64,000 nt of DNA from Phycisphaerae bacterium (GCA_035275405.1 DATEMU010000002.1:80665-144664), one strand, 5' to 3'; positions 44,142 to 53,330 are shown, numbered from the stretch's first letter. Numbers and translations are program-made. The notes: generated by a model not told the origin, from the sequence alone.

Positions 44142-45257
44142 ATGTCTTTGTTACCTGTACGAATCGCCGGGACCGGGAGTTTCCTTCCGGGTCCGCCAGT
44201 GCCCAACGAAAGGCTGGAGTCCGTCCTCGGCCCGCTGAACGACGCGCCGCAAAAAGTCCGCAGCTTCGTCGAAAACCTCGGCAAGAAGATGCTCGATCGC
44301 GGCGGCGTCCTGACGCGCCACTTTGCCGTCGACCCCGAAACGGGGGACATGACCTACAACTTCAGCAGCATGGCCGAAAAGGCCGCGCGCAACGCCCTGG
44401 AAATGGCCAAGATCGAGCCGCAGCAGATTGATCTGCTGATCATCTCCTGTCCGTCCTACGATCAAAGCACGCCGCCGACCAGCGCCCTGCTTCAGGAACG
44501 ATTGGGCATCCAAAGTTGCGCCGAAATGGAGATTCACTCCAACTGCACCGGCGTGGGCAAGGGCGTGCAAGTCGCCTACGACGCGCTTCGCTCAGGGCGC
44601 TATCGAACGGCCCTCGTCGCCTACAGCCAGCTTTCGTCCATCTATCTGCGAAGCTGCTATTACAACCAGCCCAAGATGGACAAGGTCCATGCGGCGCTTC
44701 GCTGGATCCTGGCCGATGGCGCCGGCGCCCTCGTTCTACAGGCGAATCAGAACGGCAGCCCGGGCCACGAGATCATTGGTACCTTCGTGGAATCCGTCGG
44801 CGCCGGCCGGCCCGCGGGCATGATTGCCGGGGGTGCCGCCGCCGATCTCATGCCGGCCGCGCACCAGATCCCCCAGCTTTACGCCGACGGCATGCACCAC
44901 TTGTGGCAGGACTTCTCCGCGGTGAATGACAATGCCGCGCCGCTCCTGCTTCAGGGGCTGTGCAACTTCACCGGCCAGCTCAAGATCGAGCCCGGCAGCG
45001 TCGATCATTACGTCGTCTCCATCCCCACGCTCCAGCTTTACGAAGACCACATCCCGGCCTTCCTCGATCGCCTGAGCATCACCCGCGACAAGATCAAATT
45101 CCGCAGCGCCAAGATCGGCTACTGCGGCGGCGCGGCCACTCTGCTCCACCTCGACGAAATGATCCGCTCGGGCGAACTGAAGTCCGGTCAACTCGCCATC
45201 GTCCACGCCGTGGAGTCGAGCAAGTGGATGACGGCCGGCTTCGCCGTGCGATGGTAG
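44142..45257 (+). CDS. 3-oxoacyl-ACP synthase III-like enzyme
   Basis: Thiolase superfamily, KAS III (FabH-like) type. The active-site Cys is in HSNCTGVGKG (~126), a His-type loop lies near YVVSIPTLQLYEDHIP, and the C-terminal Asn position reads SAKIGYCGGAA. Cys-His-Asn details at the last residue are altered compared with FabH, so this may make a specialised ketoacyl product or condensation rather than start fatty acid synthesis. AGGAG lies six bases before the ATG. It overlaps the next gene by seven bases. Confidence 0.78.
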   Translation: MSLLPVRIAGTGSFLPGPPVPNERLESVLGPLNDAPQKVRSFVENLGKKMLDRGGVLTRHFAVDPETGDMTYNFSSMAEKAARNALEMAKIEPQQIDLLIISCPSYDQSTPPTSALLQERLGIQSCAEMEIHSNCTGVGKGVQVAYDALRSGRYRTALVAYSQLSSIYLRSCYYNQPKMDKVHAALRWILADGAGALVLQANQNGSPGHEIIGTFVESVGAGRPAGMIAGGAAADLMPAAHQIPQLYADGMHHLWQDFSAVNDNAAPLLLQGLCNFTGQLKIEPGSVDHYVVSIPTLQLYEDHIPAFLDRLSITRDKIKFRSAKIGYCGGAATLLHLDEMIRSGELKSGQLAIVHAVESSKWMTAGFAVRW

Positions 45258-45823
45258 ACGGACCCACGCCTCTCAACCCCCCGCCCGAACGCCCGTTCGC
45301 CCTGCGAAGCACGATCTACACAGCCGGCTTCCTGTTGGTCATTCTTGCCGTCGTTCCATCTGTTTTTTATCTGCTCGGCGAATGGATCCTGACCTCCATC
45401 CCCGCTCGATTCATCATCCAGGCGTATTGGACCGGCTTTCGAACTCTGCTCGGTATCGCCGTTTTCACCATCGGCCTCGCGGCCTACCTGTATTGCTCGA
45501 TCTGGCTGATTTATCACGGCCGCGGGCCGCACGTGGAGTTCGATCCGCCCAAGGTCTTCGTCGCCACCGGCCCTTATCGCTGGGTCCGCAATCCCGTCGT
45601 CATTACGCTCCTGGTCGCTTTTCTGGGAGAGGTGATCTTTTTCGCATCCCTCGGGTTGATCGTCCTTTTCGTGCTGGGCGTGGCCTTCGCACACTATCAG
45701 GTGACGCGGATTGAGGAGCCGCGACTGGCCACCCGGTTTGGCGAGTCATACGCCGAGTATTGTCGACAAGTGCCCCGATGGTTGCCCCAACCTCCCCGCG
45801 AGACGACTCCGCCTCCCCAATAA
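45251..45823 (+). CDS. Isoprenylcysteine carboxyl methyltransferase-family membrane protein
   Basis: A 190-residue membrane protein with about five helices and the ICMT/PEMT signature GPYRWVRNPVV followed by RIEEPRLATRFGESYAEYCRQVPRWLP. These enzymes use S-adenosylmethionine to methylate lipid or protein-linked substrates. The ATG overlaps the end of the KAS III gene (ATGGTAG), so translation is probably coupled. The pairing with a KAS III-like enzyme suggests a lipid-modifying pathway (inference). It ends at a strong terminator. Confidence 0.8.
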   Translation: MVDGPTPLNPPPERPFALRSTIYTAGFLLVILAVVPSVFYLLGEWILTSIPARFIIQAYWTGFRTLLGIAVFTIGLAAYLYCSIWLIYHGRGPHVEFDPPKVFVATGPYRWVRNPVVITLLVAFLGEVIFFASLGLIVLFVLGVAFAHYQVTRIEEPRLATRFGESYAEYCRQVPRWLPQPPRETTPPPQ

Positions 45824-45857
45824 AAAAGGCCGCCCGATTCTTCGGGACGGCCTTTTT
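45823..45857. terminator. Bidirectional Rho-independent terminator
   Basis: AAAAAGGCCG, an inner CCGA/TCGG, and CGGCCTTTTT form a long stem that ends in A and T runs. It serves the methyltransferase gene from the left, and the micropeptide A gene from the right. Confidence 0.85.
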
Positions 45858-45880
45858 GTTTTCGTTTCGCTTTCGAGGGG

Positions 45881-45970
45881 TTAGGGGAGGACCACCGGGT
45901 CGATCACGGGCCACAAGCCGCTCTTCGTGATTTCGATCAACGCCAACCACAGAAATTCATAAATCGCCAT
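45881..45970 (-). CDS. Micropeptide A, 29 aa
   Basis: The ATG has AGGAG six bases upstream. The peptide has IYEFLWLALIE near its start, one Lys at 16, and ends with GLWPVIDPV and three further residues. A paralogue at 46226-46321 shares IYE-x-L, the E/K pattern and GLWPVI. The matching codons differ at third positions (TAT/TAC, TTG/CTC, CCC/CCG, GTG/GTC, ATC/ATT), which indicates selection on the protein. It is amphipathic and partly hydrophobic, possibly membrane-seeking. Each gene is followed by its own terminator and preceded by a matched leader. No known family was recognised. A type I toxin-like role is possible but unproven. Confidence 0.65.
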   Translation of the reverse strand: MAIYEFLWLALIEITKSGLWPVIDPVVLP

Positions 45971-46100
45971 GACTTTCTCCTAATCGTTTGGCCTGCGTCT
46001 TCAGGCCGCCGACACACATGTGTCCGTTCGCGGCTCGATTGTCTTGCAGGTCTGTATCCATACCTACTTGAGCCGAAGCGGACGGTTTCTGTCACGCGAG
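45971..46100 (-). promoter_or_regulatory. Conserved leader of micropeptide A
   Basis: Shared with the leader at 46322-46460: GTGACAGAAA, then after 19-20 bases a block containing AGTAGGTATGGA, CCTGCAAGACAA, and a hairpin GACACATGTGTGTC inside a GCCGC/GCGGC stem. Indels break any shared reading frame, so it looks like a promoter plus structured 5' leader. Confidence 0.55.
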
Positions 46101-46157
46101 GAATCAATTTTTTTTCGCATCGTCCTGACCCGGTCAGCGGATGAAAATCCGCGCAAC

Positions 46158-46190
46158 AAAAAAGGCCGCCTCATGGGCGGCCCTTTTTTT
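46158..46190 (-). terminator. Terminator of micropeptide B
   Basis: AAAAAAGGCCGCC, TCAT, then GGGCGGCCCTTTTTTT. It is about 36 bases past the micropeptide B stop, with the same layout as the terminator after micropeptide A. Confidence 0.8.
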
Positions 46191-46225
46191 GATTCGGTCC
46201 TCGGTCAATCCAGCCGGTTGCGGCA

Positions 46226-46321
46226 TTAGACCGGAGGAATGACCGGCCAGAGGCCGTCGCCGACCAACTTGGCAGCTTCGAACGCGAGGGCAAACAGCAC
46301 TTCGTAAATCGTGGCGACCAT
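46226..46321 (-). CDS. Micropeptide B, 31 aa
   Basis: Paralogue of micropeptide A, in the same direction, with AAGGAG seven bases before the ATG. Residues 5-9 read IYEVL, a hydrophobic helix follows with E15 and K18, and the end is GDGLWPVIPPV. A longer in-frame version from 46411 exists, but the equivalent upstream region of copy A is out of frame, so the short start is right. It is unrecognised as a family. Tandem duplication of a tiny gene with its whole control region is typical of type I toxin loci, but other roles remain open. Confidence 0.65.
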   Translation of the reverse strand: MVATIYEVLFALAFEAAKLVGDGLWPVIPPV

Positions 46322-46460
46322 GATCCAACTCCTTCTCGTATGGCCTGCTTCTCGAAGCCGCCGACACGCATGTGTCCGTCGCGGCTCGTTGTCTTGCAGG
46401 TAACTGTCCATACCTACTGGAGCCGGAAGCCCCCATTTCTGTCACGCCCGGGAAAGAAAA
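46322..46460 (-). promoter_or_regulatory. Conserved leader of micropeptide B
   Basis: Corresponds block by block to 45971-46100. The GACACATGCGTGTC hairpin keeps a five-pair stem (GACAC/GTGTC) despite one change in the loop side, and it sits within the same GCCGC/GCGGC outer pairing. Confidence 0.55.
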
Positions 46461-46553
46461 AACTCTTGAGCCGCTGGATTCGTATGAAAATAGTGGTTCG
46501 AGGCGCCCGAGCCCCCACGAACGCAAAATCGGACCCTGGTTATAATCCCCGCC

Positions 46554-48299
46554 ATGCGACCCTCCTCCCGAAAATGGCTCGCCGCCCTCCTTTCCCTCGG
46601 CCTCCTGGTTGCCGCCGGGGCGCAGGTCGGGCCGCTCGACGCCCTCCGTAAGAAGCACCAGCTCATCATGCCCCCCCTCCCGGAGACGGTCCGGCCCTCG
46701 ATGTTCCTTTCGCCGCTCCTGGCCCTCGGCCGCGCTCCCCTGGTCGATTACCTCTGGCTTCGCGCCACCCAGCTCAAGGAGGAAGGCCGCTTTTTCGACG
46801 CCTACCAGCTTTCCGAGATGATCTGTGAACTCCAGCCCAAGTTCGCCAGCGTCTGGGCTTTTCAGGGCTGGAACATGTCCTACAACATCTCCGTCACCCT
46901 CAAAAGCCCCGAGGAGCGCTGGCGCTGGGTCAAGAACGGCTACGAACTCATCCGCGACCGGGGAATCCCCCTCAACCCCAACAACACGCAGCTCTACCGC
47001 GAACTGGCCTGGATCCTCTTCCACAAAGTCGGCGACTTCATGGACGAGTGGCACTCCTACTACAAGCTCCAGTTCGCCCTGCAGATGGAGGACATCCTCG
47101 GTCCCGTGCCCGACGGGTTCGTCAGGCCAGGGCAGGTCGAAGGCGACTACTACCGCGAATATGATTTCCAGACTCTGGTCGACGCGCCGCAGACCATCGA
47201 AGAGTTACTCCAAACGCCCGGCGTGGCCGATTTCGTCGCCAGGCTCAAGACGTTCGGTTTCGACGCGGCCGCCGACGGAGTCTATCTCAACCTTCTTACC
47301 GGTCTCCGGGAGGGAACCATTCAGGTTCCCGATGCCAAACCCGGCGAGGAAGAAAACCGACTCGCCGCCCTGCGGGCGTTCATGTCCGAGCCCGCGACAC
47401 AGGAGGCGCGCCAGGCGATCGAGATTTTTTGGCGGGCCTATCGGCTGCGAAACGAGGTCAAGCTCGATCCCGCGAGAATCGTGTCCATAGAAAAAGCGCT
47501 CGGAATACGCCTGGACTTTCGGCTTGCCGAATCCCACGCGCTGTATTGGGCCAATCTCGGCATGGAAAAAGGCATCGACACCCGTACCAATTTCGACGTA
47601 CACAAGCTGAATACCAACCGCATCGAGTTTTTCTGCCTGCAGAAGATGTTCCACCGCGGCCGGCTGGCGATGAGCAAGGATGCCAAGCTCGGCGAACCGC
47701 CGCTGCTCGCCCCGGATATCCGCTTTGTTCCCGTTCTCTTCGACGCCTTCGTCCGCGACTCCGCGCAATATCTGAAGGAAGAGGAGCAGAAAAGCCCGGT
47801 CTCCATCAATTTTGTGTCCGGCTTCATCGGTTTCGTCCGCAGCGCCATTCTCCGCTACCACGAACTGGGGATGAACGACGAGGCCAAACACTATTTCGAC
47901 TGGCTAAAGGAGACGTACCCCGACCCCATGTACGCCAAGGGCCTCGATGGTTTCCTCTACGAGCAAACCAAATTCGATCGCGACATCGCCGATATCCGCA
48001 CCACCACGGCCCGCGTCGAGGCGCTGATCCGCCGCGGAATGCTTCAGTATGCCTATGGGGAAGACGAAGAGGCGGTGCGGTACCTGGCGCGGGCCAAACA
48101 GGTGTACGACGCTTATCAAAAAAGCGTGGTGTCCGACCGGATGAAAATCGCCTTTACTTTCCCCCAGATCGTCGAAAAGCTTGCGGACGAGGTCGGGGGC
48201 CAGATGTACCGCGGCTCGTACGAGATCATCCGCAAGAAGCTGGGCCTGCCGCCGCCTCCCCCCGAACCGACGACGAAGAAGGAAGAACTGGGCCGATAG
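46554..48299 (+). CDS. Conserved hypothetical membrane-anchored protein, TPR-like
   Basis: Begins with a short hydrophobic stretch (WLAALLSLGLLVAAGAQ), so secreted or membrane-anchored. It is then mostly helical, with a conserved start (SPLLALGRAPLVDYLWLRAT) and a repeat-like FFDAYQLSEMICELQPKFAS that recalls TPR or Sel1 repeats. The long helical body runs to the Lys/Glu/Pro-rich end. Not assigned to a known function; such proteins recur in planctomycetes. TATAAT (46541-46546) lies seven bases before the ATG, and no ribosome binding site fits, so a leaderless start is likely. Confidence 0.7.
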   Translation: MRPSSRKWLAALLSLGLLVAAGAQVGPLDALRKKHQLIMPPLPETVRPSMFLSPLLALGRAPLVDYLWLRATQLKEEGRFFDAYQLSEMICELQPKFASVWAFQGWNMSYNISVTLKSPEERWRWVKNGYELIRDRGIPLNPNNTQLYRELAWILFHKVGDFMDEWHSYYKLQFALQMEDILGPVPDGFVRPGQVEGDYYREYDFQTLVDAPQTIEELLQTPGVADFVARLKTFGFDAAADGVYLNLLTGLREGTIQVPDAKPGEEENRLAALRAFMSEPATQEARQAIEIFWRAYRLRNEVKLDPARIVSIEKALGIRLDFRLAESHALYWANLGMEKGIDTRTNFDVHKLNTNRIEFFCLQKMFHRGRLAMSKDAKLGEPPLLAPDIRFVPVLFDAFVRDSAQYLKEEEQKSPVSINFVSGFIGFVRSAILRYHELGMNDEAKHYFDWLKETYPDPMYAKGLDGFLYEQTKFDRDIADIRTTTARVEALIRRGMLQYAYGEDEEAVRYLARAKQVYDAYQKSVVSDRMKIAFTFPQIVEKLADEVGGQMYRGSYEIIRKKLGLPPPPPEPTTKKEELGR

Positions 48300-48332
48300 A
48301 ACCCTGCAGAGCCTGTACTTGCGGAGCCCCTT

Positions 48333-49442
48333 GTGCCCAACCCCTCACGCCTCAAGTGCCTGCTCGCCTGCGGCGCCCGACCCAACTTCATGAAGATCGC
48401 CTCGCTCGTCTCGGCCTTCGACGCGACCGGTCACATCGATCGCCTCCTCGTCCACACCGGTCAGCATTACGACGCCAATATGTCTCGGGCGTTCTTCGTC
48501 GACCTCGGCTTGCCTGAGCCGGATGTCAATCTTGGCTGTGGCGAAGGTTCCCACGGCCGCCAGACCGCCGACATCATGCAACGTTTTGAACCACTGGTCG
48601 TCCAGCACCGCCCCGACTGGCTCATTGTCGTCGGCGACGTCAACTCCACCATCGCCTGCGCCCTCGTCGCCGCGAAACTCAACGTGCCCATCGCCCACGT
48701 CGAGGCGGGCCTGCGCAGCTTCGACCGCTCCATGCCCGAGGAGATCAACCGTGTCCTGACCGACCGGCTCAGCCAACTTCTGTTCGTCACCGAGCCGGCG
48801 GGTATGACCAATCTCGCCGCCGAAGGAATCGACGCGGCGCAATGCCATCTCGTCGGCGACACGATGGCGGATACGCTCCTGCGCTATTTGCCCCGCGCCC
48901 GCCAGACACCGATGCTCGCCAATCTGGGGTTGACCCCCGGTGGTTACGCGCTGCTCACGCTCCACCGCGCTGGAAACGTCGACGACCCGAACATCCTGGC
49001 GGGTATCCTCGACGGCCTGTCGGACGTCACCGCGCGAATTCCCGTCCTCTTTCCCGTTCATCCACGGACCCGCGGCCGCATCGCCGAGTTCGGCCTGAGC
49101 GATCGCGTCGCGCGGATGAGCGGTCTTCGACTGATCGATCCGCTCGGCTATCTCGACTTCCTCGGCCTCATGGCGTCGGCCAAGCTCGTCATTACCGACT
49201 CCGGCGGCATTCAGGAAGAAACGACAATCCTCGGCGTCCCCTGCGCAACCCTCCGCGAATCGACGGAGCGCCCCTACACCGTCGAGACCGGCACGAACAC
49301 CCTCGTTCCGCCGACGTCGGAGGCGATGCGCGCGGCCCTGCCGCAAATCCTCTCCGCGCCCCCGCGCATCGCAACCAAGAGTCCCCTGACCGACGGCCAA
49401 GCAGGAGAGCGCATTGCGGCGATCCTGCTCGCTCAAACTTAA
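48333..49442 (+). CDS. wecB: UDP-N-acetylglucosamine 2-epimerase (non-hydrolysing)
   Basis: Interconverts UDP-GlcNAc and UDP-ManNAc for surface polysaccharides. Family motifs in order: CGARPNFMKIA, HTGQHYD, VVGDVNSTIA, VEAGLRSFDRSMPEEINR, TLHRAGN, and TDSGGIQEE with the catalytic Glu. The GTG start has GGAG seven bases ahead. Length (369 aa) is as expected. It follows the preceding gene by 33 bases and may share its transcript. Confidence 0.92.
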   Translation: MPNPSRLKCLLACGARPNFMKIASLVSAFDATGHIDRLLVHTGQHYDANMSRAFFVDLGLPEPDVNLGCGEGSHGRQTADIMQRFEPLVVQHRPDWLIVVGDVNSTIACALVAAKLNVPIAHVEAGLRSFDRSMPEEINRVLTDRLSQLLFVTEPAGMTNLAAEGIDAAQCHLVGDTMADTLLRYLPRARQTPMLANLGLTPGGYALLTLHRAGNVDDPNILAGILDGLSDVTARIPVLFPVHPRTRGRIAEFGLSDRVARMSGLRLIDPLGYLDFLGLMASAKLVITDSGGIQEETTILGVPCATLRESTERPYTVETGTNTLVPPTSEAMRAALPQILSAPPRIATKSPLTDGQAGERIAAILLAQT

Positions 49443-49448
49443 CGAAGT

Positions 49449-50123
49449 CTACAAAAAAAGTGCCGCCAGCATTTGATCATCGACGCGCGTGAGATCGGCC
49501 ACCGTCGCATCCGCAGATGACGGCCGCCACGATTGCGCCATCGCCCCGACCGCCAGCACCTTCATCCCCGCCGCCTTCGCCGCGGTTACGCCATGCCGGC
49601 TGTCCTCAACGGCCAGGCACTCGTTCGGCTGTAGCCCCGGCGATTTCTCCGCCAGCAATCGGCACGCCAGCTTGAAGCCGGTCGGGTCGGGCTTGGACGT
49701 GGGCACGCTCTCGGCCGAAACGATGACGCTGAAGAGCGGCAGCAGCCCGCGCGGTCGAAGGAGAAACTCAATCTCCTCGCGCAACGCCCCGCTGCAAATC
49801 CCCAGCGCCCAGCGCCCCGCCGCACGCCGGATAAACTCCTCAACCCCCGGCAGCAGCGGCAGCTCCCCCTCGATCATCTCCCGATAAAGGCCCTTCTTCG
49901 CGAGCACCAACTCCCCCAACCGCTCGGGCTCCAGCGGTCGCCCCGCTTCCTCAAACAGCGTCTTCACATACGCCGCGTCGGTCAGCCCCACGTATTTTTG
50001 GAAATACGCCTGCTCCGTCGGCACTGGTACCACGCCCTCCAGCACCCGGCAAAACGCCCGATAGTGAAGCGGCTCGGTGTCCGCAATCACGCCATCGCAA
50101 TCGAAGATAATCGCGCGAAGCAT
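49449..50123 (-). CDS. HAD family phosphatase, beta-phosphoglucomutase-like
   Basis: HAD-IA hydrolase: motif I FDCDGVIADTE (Asp8 nucleophile, DxD), cap domain, motif II CSGA, Lys in TSKPDPTGF and motif IV AVEDSRHGV. Substrate cannot be named: it may be a sugar phosphate. TATCAT (minus strand, 50135-50130) lies six bases before the ATG, again fitting a leaderless start. It converges with wecB across six bases. Confidence 0.85.
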   Translation of the reverse strand: MLRAIIFDCDGVIADTEPLHYRAFCRVLEGVVPVPTEQAYFQKYVGLTDAAYVKTLFEEAGRPLEPERLGELVLAKKGLYREMIEGELPLLPGVEEFIRRAAGRWALGICSGALREEIEFLLRPRGLLPLFSVIVSAESVPTSKPDPTGFKLACRLLAEKSPGLQPNECLAVEDSRHGVTAAKAAGMKVLAVGAMAQSWRPSSADATVADLTRVDDQMLAALFL

Positions 50124-50199
50124 CCGCCCATGATAACGGCGGACGGCTCATTCTGTGACCGCCGCGAGCCCCTACGATCGGGTTTTCCAAGGCAGTCAA

Positions 50200-51003
50200 T
50201 TATTCGCCGGGCGGAGGCGGCGGAGCGTCCGGCTCCTTCGGTCCGCGGCGACCGATGCGACCCTCCCCCTCACCGACTTTATGCAGCATCGTCAATAACT
50301 CCGCCTGGTCGACGCGACCATCGCCGTCCGCATCCGCCCGCAACCAGCGCTCCGCTCGCCGGCCCTCCAACTCCTCCGCGGACAGAACGCCGTCGTCGTT
50401 CCCGTCGAACCGGTCCATGATTCTCTTGGCGCGTTCTTCCGGATTGCCGCGCGGCGGCCCTCCCGGAAACCGGCGGCGCTCGCCAAACCCGCGCGCCCTT
50501 TCACCGGGCCGCGCATCGTCCGGCGGCGCTCCACGGCGGTGGTCCCATCGCTCAGCTTCCGGAGCGCTCAGCGGTGCGTCCGCCTGTCCCGCGCGCCCGC
50601 GACCCTTTCGTAGCTCCTGACTAAGTTCGTCGTGAAGCGCGCGCCGAAGTTTCTCCGGATCGCCCTCGGCGCGTTTCATCGCGCGGTCGATCGCCTCGTC
50701 AATCTGCCGCTCGAACGGTCCGCCATCCCGGAAAATGCCGCGCGGCCCGTCACCGCCACGCGGGCCGCGCCGTCCGCGATCACCGCGCGGACCTCGATCT
50801 CCGAGCTCCTGCCGTCGCTGTCCATCGCGTCGGCCGCGCGCCTGTTCAAATTCCTCCCGCTGGATCACGCCGTCGTGATTCTGATCCAATCGCTCAAACG
50901 CCCCTTCTCGCGGCGGCGGCGCTTCAGACTCCGCACCCAGCGCCCGATCGACCATACCCAGCCCCGCCAACACCGTCGCGACAATTGCTGCTCGTATCAA
51001 CAT
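50200..51003 (-). CDS. Secreted EF-hand domain protein
   Basis: Signal peptide (~1-24), then three EF-hand loops: DQNHDGVIQREEF, DGNDDGVLSAEEL and DADGDGRVDQAEL. Between them lies a Gly/Arg/Asp-rich low-complexity region (~55-115 and ~150-185). The C-terminal tail is Pro-rich. It likely binds calcium outside the cytoplasm, as in many planctomycete exported proteins. The ATG at 51003 is chosen because AGGAG sits seven bases before it. Upstream in-frame ATGs are too close to that site. Confidence 0.77.
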   Translation of the reverse strand: MLIRAAIVATVLAGLGMVDRALGAESEAPPPREGAFERLDQNHDGVIQREEFEQARGRRDGQRRQELGDRGPRGDRGRRGPRGGDGPRGIFRDGGPFERQIDEAIDRAMKRAEGDPEKLRRALHDELSQELRKGRGRAGQADAPLSAPEAERWDHRRGAPPDDARPGERARGFGERRRFPGGPPRGNPEERAKRIMDRFDGNDDGVLSAEELEGRRAERWLRADADGDGRVDQAELLTMLHKVGEGEGRIGRRGPKEPDAPPPPPGE

Positions 51004-51281
51004 ATTCATGCTCCTGTTATTGAACCTTGTTGAACCCATTGGCGAGGGCCGCCGTTTCCACTCGAACCGAGTCGGCGGCCTTGCCCCTATGACGAAAAAC
51101 GCCCACGGGGCGGCCCTTATTGCCGCGCGTGAACTTCCTCCCCATTCGCCGTTATCCTACTCACCCGATCCCGCGTGGTTGTGGTCAGATCGGGCGTCCG
51201 ATCGTTTGCCGTCGCCACCTCGCCGTGATTCTTGGGGCACGCTATTCGACCCCGGCGCGCCGGGGTGTGGAGGTTCCAGTA

Positions 51282-53321
51282 ATGGTTCGAAAATCGATCT
51301 TCGGTGTTCTTCTTGTCACGATCCTCGCGGCGCCGGCCGCGCCGACGTTAGCCCAGACCAACCTCTCCGAATTCCCCCTGCTCAAGGCCGTGCCTTCCGA
51401 CGCCTTTATCACCGTCGCCGCCAAGGCCAATCCCGAGCGCAAATTTCTCGACGAATACTGGGCCGACGTCCACGTCGCCTTCATGGAAAGCGGCATCCTC
51501 CACGACGTCTGGGAAATGTTCACCGACTCACTCAGCGAAGAAAAACTCGACATGATCGAGGAGCTTCACGAGCGCTTCTACAAGCTCAGCATGAAAGTCG
51601 AGTGGAGCAAACTCTTCAACAAGGAAATGCTCTACGCCGGTCGCTTCATCACGCCCATCCGCCACGGCTCTCCCTACGAAGGCCTCCTGTTGGGTCGGAT
51701 GGACGTGGAAAGCGCCCCCGCCAACTACGCCGCCCTGAAGGCCCTGCTGGCCGAGTTCGTCAAGCTCGTCGAGGCCGACTACGGCGAAGGGGTTCTTACG
51801 ATCACCGAGACCAACGAAGACGGCGTCACCATCGCCACCCTGGCCCATCGCGACCTGGCCGGCATGGTCCTCTCCCTCGCCAGCTACAAGGATGTCATCG
51901 CCCTCTCCTTCGGCGGGCCGACGATGCTCAACGAGGCGATGATGTTGCTCCAGGGCTCGGCCGGCAAAAAGGGCTTGGCCCAATCGGACCGCTTCAAGAA
52001 AGCCTTCGACCAACTCCCGCCCGCCGAGGATACGCTCGTCTTCTTCGACCCCTCGCTGCTGTTCACCCGCGTCGGCGGAATGATCAAGATGATGGCGGGC
52101 GCCGCCGAAATGAAGGACGAACCCCCGGCGGAAAAGGACGGCGAGAAGCCCGAAGAAGCGGACGCCGAAGCCCATGAAGCCAAGGCCGCCGTCGCCGCCC
52201 TCTCCAAGGTTCTCGACGACATTTCCATCTTCGACTACGTCGCCAGCGTCGAATATACCGACGGCTATCGCGTCTTCTCCGAAAGCGTCGCCAAGCTCAA
52301 GGTGGATGCCAAGAACAAGCCTCTTTACGACGTCCTCGCCGGCGGCAAGAACCCCGAAGACTTCGCCGCCTTCATCCCCCAGGAAGCCGCCAACTTCAGC
52401 GTTACCTCCGGTATTAACTTCAAGGCCCTATACGCCTACATCCGCGACTTCGCCGAGACCCATCTCCCCGGCGGGAAGGAGGCCTTCGAGGCGTTTGCTC
52501 GTGTCCAAGCGGAGGAGCTGGAGATCGATCTCGAGAACGACGTCATCAACAATCTCGAAGGACCCATGATCTCCTTCGCCATGGGAAATGACTGGCTGCT
52601 CATGTTCAAGGTTTCCAACGAAAAGAAGATGAGCAAGGCCCTCTCCGGCCTCTTCAAGAAAATCAACGAGGAAATGGGCGAGAAGAACGCGCTGATGCTC
52701 TCGTCCGTCAAGGTCGCCGGCGGCCGCAACTTCACCCAGGTCTCCCACCCCATGATGATGATGATGGGCGGCATGAGCCCGCCGGTCTGGGGCTGCGCCG
52801 AGGGCTACCTGATCCTCGGCTCCTCCGCCAAGACCGTCAACCTCAGCCTCAAGACCGCCGCCGGCGATCACGCCAACATCACCAAGAACCAGCGCTGGGC
52901 CGCCGAGGCCATCCGTCCCAAATCCGGCAGCGTCGATTCCATCAGCTACGCCGACGAGGCCAATTTCGCCGCCGACTTGCAGGCCGGAATTGGCGTCGCC
53001 TCCATGGTCATGGGCTTTGCAACCATGGGAATGGCCGAGGCGCCGCCGCAAGTCCGCGGCATCTTCCAAACCATCCCCGGCATCCTCGCGAAACTCGGCC
53101 CCGTCGCCGCCAAGCTCGATTTCTATCAATCCACCGCCAGTGTCGCCACCTTCGACGGTCAGCGCTGGATGACCAAGGCCGTGCAGAACTACAAGGACCC
53201 CGCGACGCGAAAGAAATCAGACGTCGATTCCGAAGAAGACGACGCCACGCCTCCGCGAAAGGCGAAAAGGCCCGCGGATGACGACGAAGAAGCCGACAAG
53301 AACGACGAGAGCGGAGAATAA
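51282..53321 (+). CDS. Large secreted protein, DUF3352-like
   Basis: Signal peptide (1-24, ending ALAQ), then a 655-residue body. Repeated segments such as SDAFITVAAKANPERKFLD, FVVSYKD-like strands and the FDxP region (EDTLVFFDPSLLF) resemble the DUF3352 group of putative adhesin-like planctomycete proteins. A charged linker (DEPPAEKDGEKPEEADAEAHEAK) splits it near residue 275, and the end is a Lys/Asp/Glu-rich tail. GGAGG lies eight bases before the ATG. A longer frame extends upstream, but its composition is poor. Function unknown. Confidence 0.72.
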   Translation: MVRKSIFGVLLVTILAAPAAPTLAQTNLSEFPLLKAVPSDAFITVAAKANPERKFLDEYWADVHVAFMESGILHDVWEMFTDSLSEEKLDMIEELHERFYKLSMKVEWSKLFNKEMLYAGRFITPIRHGSPYEGLLLGRMDVESAPANYAALKALLAEFVKLVEADYGEGVLTITETNEDGVTIATLAHRDLAGMVLSLASYKDVIALSFGGPTMLNEAMMLLQGSAGKKGLAQSDRFKKAFDQLPPAEDTLVFFDPSLLFTRVGGMIKMMAGAAEMKDEPPAEKDGEKPEEADAEAHEAKAAVAALSKVLDDISIFDYVASVEYTDGYRVFSESVAKLKVDAKNKPLYDVLAGGKNPEDFAAFIPQEAANFSVTSGINFKALYAYIRDFAETHLPGGKEAFEAFARVQAEELEIDLENDVINNLEGPMISFAMGNDWLLMFKVSNEKKMSKALSGLFKKINEEMGEKNALMLSSVKVAGGRNFTQVSHPMMMMMGGMSPPVWGCAEGYLILGSSAKTVNLSLKTAAGDHANITKNQRWAAEAIRPKSGSVDSISYADEANFAADLQAGIGVASMVMGFATMGMAEAPPQVRGIFQTIPGILAKLGPVAAKLDFYQSTASVATFDGQRWMTKAVQNYKDPATRKKSDVDSEEDDATPPRKAKRPADDDEEADKNDESGE

Positions 53322-53330
53322 GCGTAATCG

